Assembly (NCBI GenBank): GCA_964511645.1
Contig: CAZEGV010000068.1
Location: forward strand, 1-12,440
DNA from: CAZEGV01 sp964511645
GTDB lineage: Bacteria > Bacteroidota > Bacteroidia > Cytophagales > JAAEPT01
Length of the DNA stretch: 12,440 nt
Direction: 5' to 3'
In this document: in pieces, positions 8,110 through 12,440 of the stretch
Layout: every line of letters begins with the position of its first letter
How positions within the stretch are numbered: position 1 is the stretch's first letter
Made by a program: the position numbers and the translations under genes
Notes under the pieces: model-generated
What the model was told of the DNA's origin: nothing
What the model saw: only the letters and a program-made list of their open reading frames with translations
Database searches by the model: none

Positions 8110-8140
8110 AGGAGAACCTGTAATGGGTTCTCCTTTTTTG
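8110..8140 (+). terminator. Intrinsic terminator of the B12 operon
   Basis: AGGAGAACC (8110-8118) pairs perfectly with GGTTCTCCT (8126-8134) around a seven-base loop, and the stem runs into six T (8134-8139). It lies 22 bases after the stop of the T9SS-sorted protein and separates that operon from the next gene. Confidence 0.9.
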
Positions 8141-8156
8141 TACCCTTAACTTTTGT

Positions 8157-8164
8157 TATCTTTA
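8157..8164 (+). promoter_or_regulatory. Possible -7 promoter box for the oxidoreductase gene
   Basis: TATCTTTA agrees with TAnnTTTG at all but the last fixed base and lies between the terminator and the ATG at 8169. It would leave almost no leader, and no well-spaced -33 element is clear. A promoter is expected in this 30-base gap because of the terminator before it, but the exact element is uncertain. Confidence 0.25.
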
Positions 8165-8168
8165 TGAT

Positions 8169-9212
8169 ATGAAAACAAAATATGCTATTATTGGACAAGG
8201 TTTAGCAGGCTCATTTGTGGCGGCACAATTAGAAAAAAGAGGTTTGTCTTATGTTGTAATTAATGATGAAGAAGATTGCTCGTCTTCAGAAGTAGCAGCG
8301 GGAGTATTTAACCCACTTACAGGCCCAAAAGTAGTTAAAACATATTTGGCAGATGAGATTTTCCCTTATTCAAAGTTGTTTTTTGAAGAGGAAGAGAAAC
8401 GATTAGGTCAGAAATTTATTAAAGAAACAACGGTATTAAAAATTTTTGGTTCGCAAGAACAACAAACTGATGTTTTAGCGAAAGCGGAAGAACGATACAA
8501 AGATTATATCGACACAAATCCAAATACACAGCTTTATTCTAACAAAATACAAGATAAGTTTGGGACAATTAACATCCTCAAAAGTGGAGCTATTGACACA
8601 AAGGCGTACATCCATTCAGTACGAAAGTTTTTAAAAAAAAAAGATAAATACTCCTGTAAGAAAATAGCTAATGATGATTTTGTATACGATAATCAAAAAT
8701 TAAACATCAAGGATATTGATGCCGAACATTATATTTTTTGTCAAGGCTATCATGCTACTGAGAATGATTTGTTTTCTTGGCTACCCTTTCACCCAACCAA
8801 GGGCGAGATGATCTTGATAGAAGCAGACTTGCCTGAGCAATACATCATCAATAAAAATTGTTTTATTTTACCGAAAGGAAATGGGCAGTTTTTGGTGGGA
8901 GCTTCGTTTAGTCATAAATATGATAAAGAGTTAAGCAAAGAAGGAAGAGATTTTCTTATCAAAAAACTAGACGATATATTAAGCGTAAATTATAAAATCA
9001 TTGAACAGCGAGTAGGCATTAGACCTACTGTGAAGGACAGAAAACCTTATTTGGGTAGGCATCCAGAATATTCAAACATCTATATTCTTAATGGGTTTGG
9101 AAGTAAGGGTGTGACATTAGGTCCATATTTTGCATGCCACTTAATTGATTTCATCGAAAAAGACATATCTTTATACAAAGAAGTTGATATCAATCGTTAT
9201 AAAAAGGTCTAA
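8169..9212 (+). CDS. FAD-dependent oxidoreductase, DAO (D-amino-acid oxidase-like) family
   Basis: A 347-residue cytosolic flavoenzyme. The N-terminal Rossmann motif is GQGLAG at 9-14 within YAIIGQGLAGSFVAAQLEKRGLSYVVIND. A conserved AAGVFNPLTGPKVV segment follows near 43-56. The middle substrate-binding part includes FHPTKGEMILIEADLP and ILPKGNGQFLVGASF, and the C-terminal FAD-contacting segment is GIRPTVKDRKPYLGRHP...NGFGSKGVTLGP (about 283-318). This order is that of the DAO family (glycine oxidase ThiO, sarcosine oxidase and the oxidase half of MnmC). The AAGVFNP and GSKGVTLGP signatures are closest in style to the MnmC C-terminal domain, but the methyltransferase half is absent. Substrate and electron acceptor cannot be read from the sequence. 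It has no signal peptide. A ten-A run (8633-8642) keeps frame. It lies 20 bases upstream of a large outer membrane protein gene, probably as an operon, with no evident functional link. Confidence 0.85.
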   Translation: MKTKYAIIGQGLAGSFVAAQLEKRGLSYVVINDEEDCSSSEVAAGVFNPLTGPKVVKTYLADEIFPYSKLFFEEEEKRLGQKFIKETTVLKIFGSQEQQTDVLAKAEERYKDYIDTNPNTQLYSNKIQDKFGTINILKSGAIDTKAYIHSVRKFLKKKDKYSCKKIANDDFVYDNQKLNIKDIDAEHYIFCQGYHATENDLFSWLPFHPTKGEMILIEADLPEQYIINKNCFILPKGNGQFLVGASFSHKYDKELSKEGRDFLIKKLDDILSVNYKIIEQRVGIRPTVKDRKPYLGRHPEYSNIYILNGFGSKGVTLGPYFACHLIDFIEKDISLYKEVDINRYKKV

Positions 9213-9232
9213 AAGGGATTGCGAGTAATTAT

Positions 9233-12200
9233 TTGAAAAATAGAATTTACATATTAGTATTAATGTCTGTGATGAGTTCTGTCTCACTATTTGCACAGCC
9301 TCGAGAGCATTTATTTGGGAAAAATCGTGTACAATACGAGCAAAGAAATTGGAAAATGATTCGCTCTAAGCATTACAGAGTATACTATTATCCTGGGGGC
9401 AATAGCCTTGCTCATGACGCTATTCGAGTATTAGAAGACAAATTTGATTATCTGTTAGAGCAAACAGGGTACTTTCCTCGTAGTCATGTAGATGTAATTA
9501 TATATACCTCTATTGCGGATAAACAGCAAAGTAATATTGGTTTGCAAACTGACGTAAAATATGGTGGACAAACAGAGCTAATTAAATCCAAAATAGAAAT
9601 TGCTTTTGACGGCGATCAAATCCAATACCAAAAAGACTTAATATATGAGGTAGCTAAGCTTTATATCCGCCTGATGTCTTATGGGGATAGCTTTAGAGAA
9701 TCTATCCAAAATGCTCATTTGATTAATTTACCTGATTGGTTTACTGTGGGAGGAGCTAGGTATATCGCTTATGGAGAAACTGTAGAGATGTATAATTTGG
9801 CTTTTCAGGAAGTGCAACAAGGTAGAAAAGACCCCACAAAGTATGAAGGAGAGAGAGCGTTTATACTTGGGCAGTCGATGTGGTCGTATATAGCCAAAAA
9901 GTATGGGATTTCAAATATCCCAAATATTTTAAACATGGCAAGAATCTTTAGGTCTGAAGAGGATGCAATTACCTCTAGTTTAGGAATTAGTTTTGAGAGT
10001 TTAGTAGTGGGCTGGAGAGCTTACTACAAAGTTTTAGCAGAAGCAAACAATAAAAATAGCACGGAGTTAGTACGAAAAAATGCTTTGATTAAAAACAATA
10101 GAAAAAATTTAAAATATACTGATGTAAGATGGAATAGAGAGGGTACAAAATATGCTTTTGCTACTAGTGATCAAGGTTTTTTTAGGGTTTACACTTATGA
10201 TGTGAATACAAAAAAAAGAAAATTAGCTTATATGGGAGGAACACGGGTGTTAGATCAACAAACTGACCCTAGTCTACCAAAACTTTCTTGGAAAAGCGAA
10301 AATGAAATAGGGATTCTGTATACTAAAAAGAGTAGACCTTACTTGGTGATTAAAAAATTAGGAAGCTTAAAAATGGAGCGAAAAAAATTCGTTACTTTTG
10401 ATAAAATATTGGATTTCGATTTCTCTCCAAATGGGAAAGAATTTGTTTTTACAGCAATCAAAAAAGGAATCACAAACCTGTATCAGTTTCACCTGAACCG
10501 AAACAAAGCATACACGCTAATATATGACACTTATGATGAGCGTAGCCCACGATTTGCAGACAACTCCCATACTATTTATTTCTTATCGAATAGGTTAACT
10601 GAAAAGCTAGCAGATACTGGAAGTGAAATAGAGGGATATAATGACTTGTATAGGCTTTGGTCTTATGATATAAAATCAAAGAAATTAAACAGACATACAG
10701 CAAAAGGCATGAGTATGGAAAGTTTGAGTTTAGACGGCAGTCAAGTTTACCTTACAATTTCATCGATGTATACGAGCCATATTTATAAGCTAGAAGGCAA
10801 AGAGCTGATTCCTTATAACATTAATAATGCTAACACAAAAAACACTTCTGTAAGAAAGGGAAGGGTAGCGTTTATTTCTTGGTACAAAGGGAAAGAATAT
10901 TTATTTAATCAAGACTTAAATATTAGTGACAAAACTCGATTAACAACGGTGTCTGCCAAGCCTCAGTTTGAGGACATCCAAAATGAAGAAGAAAGTATCC
11001 TTAATTTAAGTATTGATGGGCTAAAGTTTGATGCTGAAGTGGGCAAACAGAACCCTTATGAAAGGTATAATAATCATCAGTACGTTAAGAGTGATAAAAT
11101 TTCTTACCCAAAAGATTATCTCCCTATGATGGGTATAGATGCAGTGCAAACATCTTTGGTAATTGACCCATTGCGAGGAGGAGGAGCATGGACAGAAGGT
11201 AGTATGTCCGAATATTTTGGGAATCATCAGCTGAATGCAGGTATAATGGCTTTGTCAGATTTCAAAAGTAGTAGTTACCAAGCAGAGTACCGTTTGCTTA
11301 AGTACAGAAATGATGTTTCCTTAAGTTATAATAAAAAATCAATTTTTGTACTGTCTGAAATTTCTGCTCAGCGTTACTATAGCAATAATTTTCAAGCGGA
11401 AGTTTCTCGACCTCTTTCTAATGCCCTCAAAATTTACGCTAGAGGCGGATATTTTAACACTACTTTTTCTAACCTGCTGTTGTATACTTTTCCAGATAAT
11501 AAAAGAAACTACCTAAATTATGGAGTGGGTCTTACTTATGATAACACTATTTCTTATGGTCAAAATATGCCCCAAGGCACACGGTTTAGGATTAATTATG
11601 ACATTAACAATGCACAGGGGAGTAATCAGGATAATATCACAATAGAAGGATTCAATAAATTTGAAATAGAGTTTAGAAATTACCAACGTATTTTTAAGCA
11701 AATAGTCTTTGCTACTCGGTTTTCTTATGGATGTTTTGGTGGAAAATCACCAAAAACCTATCTTTTGGGGGGGATGGATAATTGGCTGTTTAACCGAACA
11801 AATCCTACAGAGGATCTTAATAATCCATTGTTTACCAATACTACTTTTGATAACTCCAATGTACTATTTGCTGACTATGTAACAGGATTGAGAGGCTTTA
11901 ATTATAACTTTTCTTATGGTAGAAAACACTTACTTATGAATGCTGAAGTACGAGTGCCTATTACAAAGTTATTATATAGCGGACCAGTTTATTCTACGTT
12001 TTTAAGGCATTTACAGTTTATCTCGTTTTTGGATTGGGGTACAACGTGGAATGACAAACATCCTTTCAGAAAAGACAACGAAATTAATAAACGAAATTTT
12101 AAATCTAAATCTTTTTCAGGAACAGTTAATAATTATCAAAACCCATTTTTGTATAGTTACGGGTTGGGTGCAAGATCAGAGCTGTTTGGCTACTATCTCA

Positions 12201-12280
12201 AGCTAGATGTTGCTTGGGCAGTACAGAATTTTGTTAAAAACAAAGCTCGTGTACATCTTACAATGGGTTATGATTTTTAA
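9233..12280 (+). CDS. Outer membrane protein: degenerate peptidase-like domain, TolB/PD40-like propeller, Omp85-like barrel
   Basis: A 1015-residue protein with three parts. It starts at TTG: only this start gives the full signal peptide MKNRIYILVLMSVMSSVSLFAQ (1-22), and the next ATG would truncate it. Residues 36-270 (NWKMIRSKHYRVYYYPGG..., LPDWFTVGGARYIAYG at 166-181) resemble gluzincin peptidase-MA-like domains, but the expected HExxH helix reads YEVAK (138-142) and the usual Glu of the WFxEG motif is Val172, so catalysis is not expected. About 290-560 contains PD40/TolB-type blades (DVRWNREGTKYAFATSD; DFDFSPNGKEFVFTA; SPRFADNSHTIYFLSNR). About 640-1015 is a beta barrel with Omp85-like features: LRGF at 886-889, NAEVRVPI shortly after, and a C-terminal HLTMGYDF ending in Phe as a BAM recognition signal. 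The barrel should sit in the outer membrane with the propeller in the periplasm. Bacteroidota homologues are often annotated as TolB-like, and no function is established that I know of. Confidence 0.8.
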   Translation: MKNRIYILVLMSVMSSVSLFAQPREHLFGKNRVQYEQRNWKMIRSKHYRVYYYPGGNSLAHDAIRVLEDKFDYLLEQTGYFPRSHVDVIIYTSIADKQQSNIGLQTDVKYGGQTELIKSKIEIAFDGDQIQYQKDLIYEVAKLYIRLMSYGDSFRESIQNAHLINLPDWFTVGGARYIAYGETVEMYNLAFQEVQQGRKDPTKYEGERAFILGQSMWSYIAKKYGISNIPNILNMARIFRSEEDAITSSLGISFESLVVGWRAYYKVLAEANNKNSTELVRKNALIKNNRKNLKYTDVRWNREGTKYAFATSDQGFFRVYTYDVNTKKRKLAYMGGTRVLDQQTDPSLPKLSWKSENEIGILYTKKSRPYLVIKKLGSLKMERKKFVTFDKILDFDFSPNGKEFVFTAIKKGITNLYQFHLNRNKAYTLIYDTYDERSPRFADNSHTIYFLSNRLTEKLADTGSEIEGYNDLYRLWSYDIKSKKLNRHTAKGMSMESLSLDGSQVYLTISSMYTSHIYKLEGKELIPYNINNANTKNTSVRKGRVAFISWYKGKEYLFNQDLNISDKTRLTTVSAKPQFEDIQNEEESILNLSIDGLKFDAEVGKQNPYERYNNHQYVKSDKISYPKDYLPMMGIDAVQTSLVIDPLRGGGAWTEGSMSEYFGNHQLNAGIMALSDFKSSSYQAEYRLLKYRNDVSLSYNKKSIFVLSEISAQRYYSNNFQAEVSRPLSNALKIYARGGYFNTTFSNLLLYTFPDNKRNYLNYGVGLTYDNTISYGQNMPQGTRFRINYDINNAQGSNQDNITIEGFNKFEIEFRNYQRIFKQIVFATRFSYGCFGGKSPKTYLLGGMDNWLFNRTNPTEDLNNPLFTNTTFDNSNVLFADYVTGLRGFNYNFSYGRKHLLMNAEVRVPITKLLYSGPVYSTFLRHLQFISFLDWGTTWNDKHPFRKDNEINKRNFKSKSFSGTVNNYQNPFLYSYGLGARSELFGYYLKLDVAWAVQNFVKNKARVHLTMGYDF

Positions 12281-12379
12281 TTTCACCTATGAGAGAGTAA
12301 GTTCCCAATACAAAAAAAGTAATTGACTGGTTTTCTTTTGTTCGTCAACAATATAAATTACTGTCATCCGAGTAAAAAA

Positions 12380-12426
12380 CAGAGGAAGACCGTTGCAAAA
12401 CCCTTGTAGTCAATTCCCTCTTTTTA
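12380..12426 (+). terminator. Possible intrinsic terminator after the outer membrane protein gene
   Basis: AGAGG (12381-12385) pairs with CCTCT (12417-12421), continued past a bulge by AA/TT (12386-12387 with 12414-12415) and GAC/GTC (12388-12390 with 12409-12411), followed by TTTTT from 12421. The stem is interrupted and the loop is about 18 bases, so this is weaker than the terminator at 8110. It lies 100 bases after the stop codon. The rest of 12281-12440 shows no gene. Confidence 0.4.
12386..12398 (+). repeat. 13-base word shared with 133-145 (right copy)
   Basis: AAGACCGTTGCAA, partly within the 5' arm and loop of the possible terminator at 12380-12426. Matches the left copy exactly when both are read in the direction of the neighbouring gene; the flanking bases then diverge. 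Confidence 0.4.
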
Positions 12427-12440
12427 TATCCGTTATTTTT

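Noticed and set aside
8633..8642. Ten-A homopolymer in the oxidoreductase gene, considered as a frameshift or programmed slippage site
   Set aside because: The frame is conserved before and after it, with DAO motifs on both sides, so the gene is intact as read. No alternative product is suggested.
11021..11701. Minus-strand open frames opposite the barrel protein
   Set aside because: Antisense shadows without any recognisable feature.
12321..12415. AATTGACT (12321-12328) complementary to AGTCAATT (12408-12415), considered as a long-range stem
   Set aside because: Eight AT-rich bases 79 bases apart are easily due to chance, and the second arm overlaps the better terminator candidate.

Overview
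The window looks like an ordinary chromosomal segment of a low-GC Bacteroidota, probably a Flavobacteriia- or Cytophagia-like organism. Supporting signs: a secreted protein with a type IX secretion (T9SS) C-terminal sorting domain, a BtuG-like surface lipoprotein beside a TonB-dependent receptor, a TAnnTTTG-type promoter box, little sign of Shine-Dalgarno sequences, and strongly AT-rich coding sequence. No tRNA, rRNA, CRISPR array, transposase or phage gene was seen.

Layout. Left block, minus strand (149-3361): a glutamine-dependent asparagine synthase-type amidotransferase, followed with no spacer by a polytopic membrane protein of polysaccharide polymerase/glycosyltransferase-C character. 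The pairing suggests the end of a surface-polysaccharide gene set. Central block, plus strand (3471-8134): a promoter box, a full-length cobalamin riboswitch, a BtuB-like TonB-dependent receptor, a BtuG-like beta-propeller lipoprotein (4-base ATGA overlap) and a T9SS-sorted two-domain secreted protein, closed by a clear intrinsic terminator. Right block, plus strand (8169-12280): a DAO-family FAD-dependent oxidoreductase and, 20 bases later, a 1015-residue outer membrane protein. That protein joins a degenerate peptidase-like domain, a TolB/PD40-like propeller and an Omp85-like barrel. A possible terminator follows it.

The central block reads as a vitamin B12 (cobamide) capture unit. The lipoprotein would bind B12 at the cell surface and pass it to the receptor for TonB-driven import, and the riboswitch would shut the unit down when B12 is plentiful. 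The role of the third, T9SS-sorted protein is not known to me. Its place in the riboswitch-controlled operon makes it a candidate extracellular cobamide-binding or scavenging factor, and it is the most interesting lead here. The inner-membrane ABC transporter (BtuCDF) is not in the window. The second lead is the pseudo-peptidase/propeller/barrel fusion at the right end.
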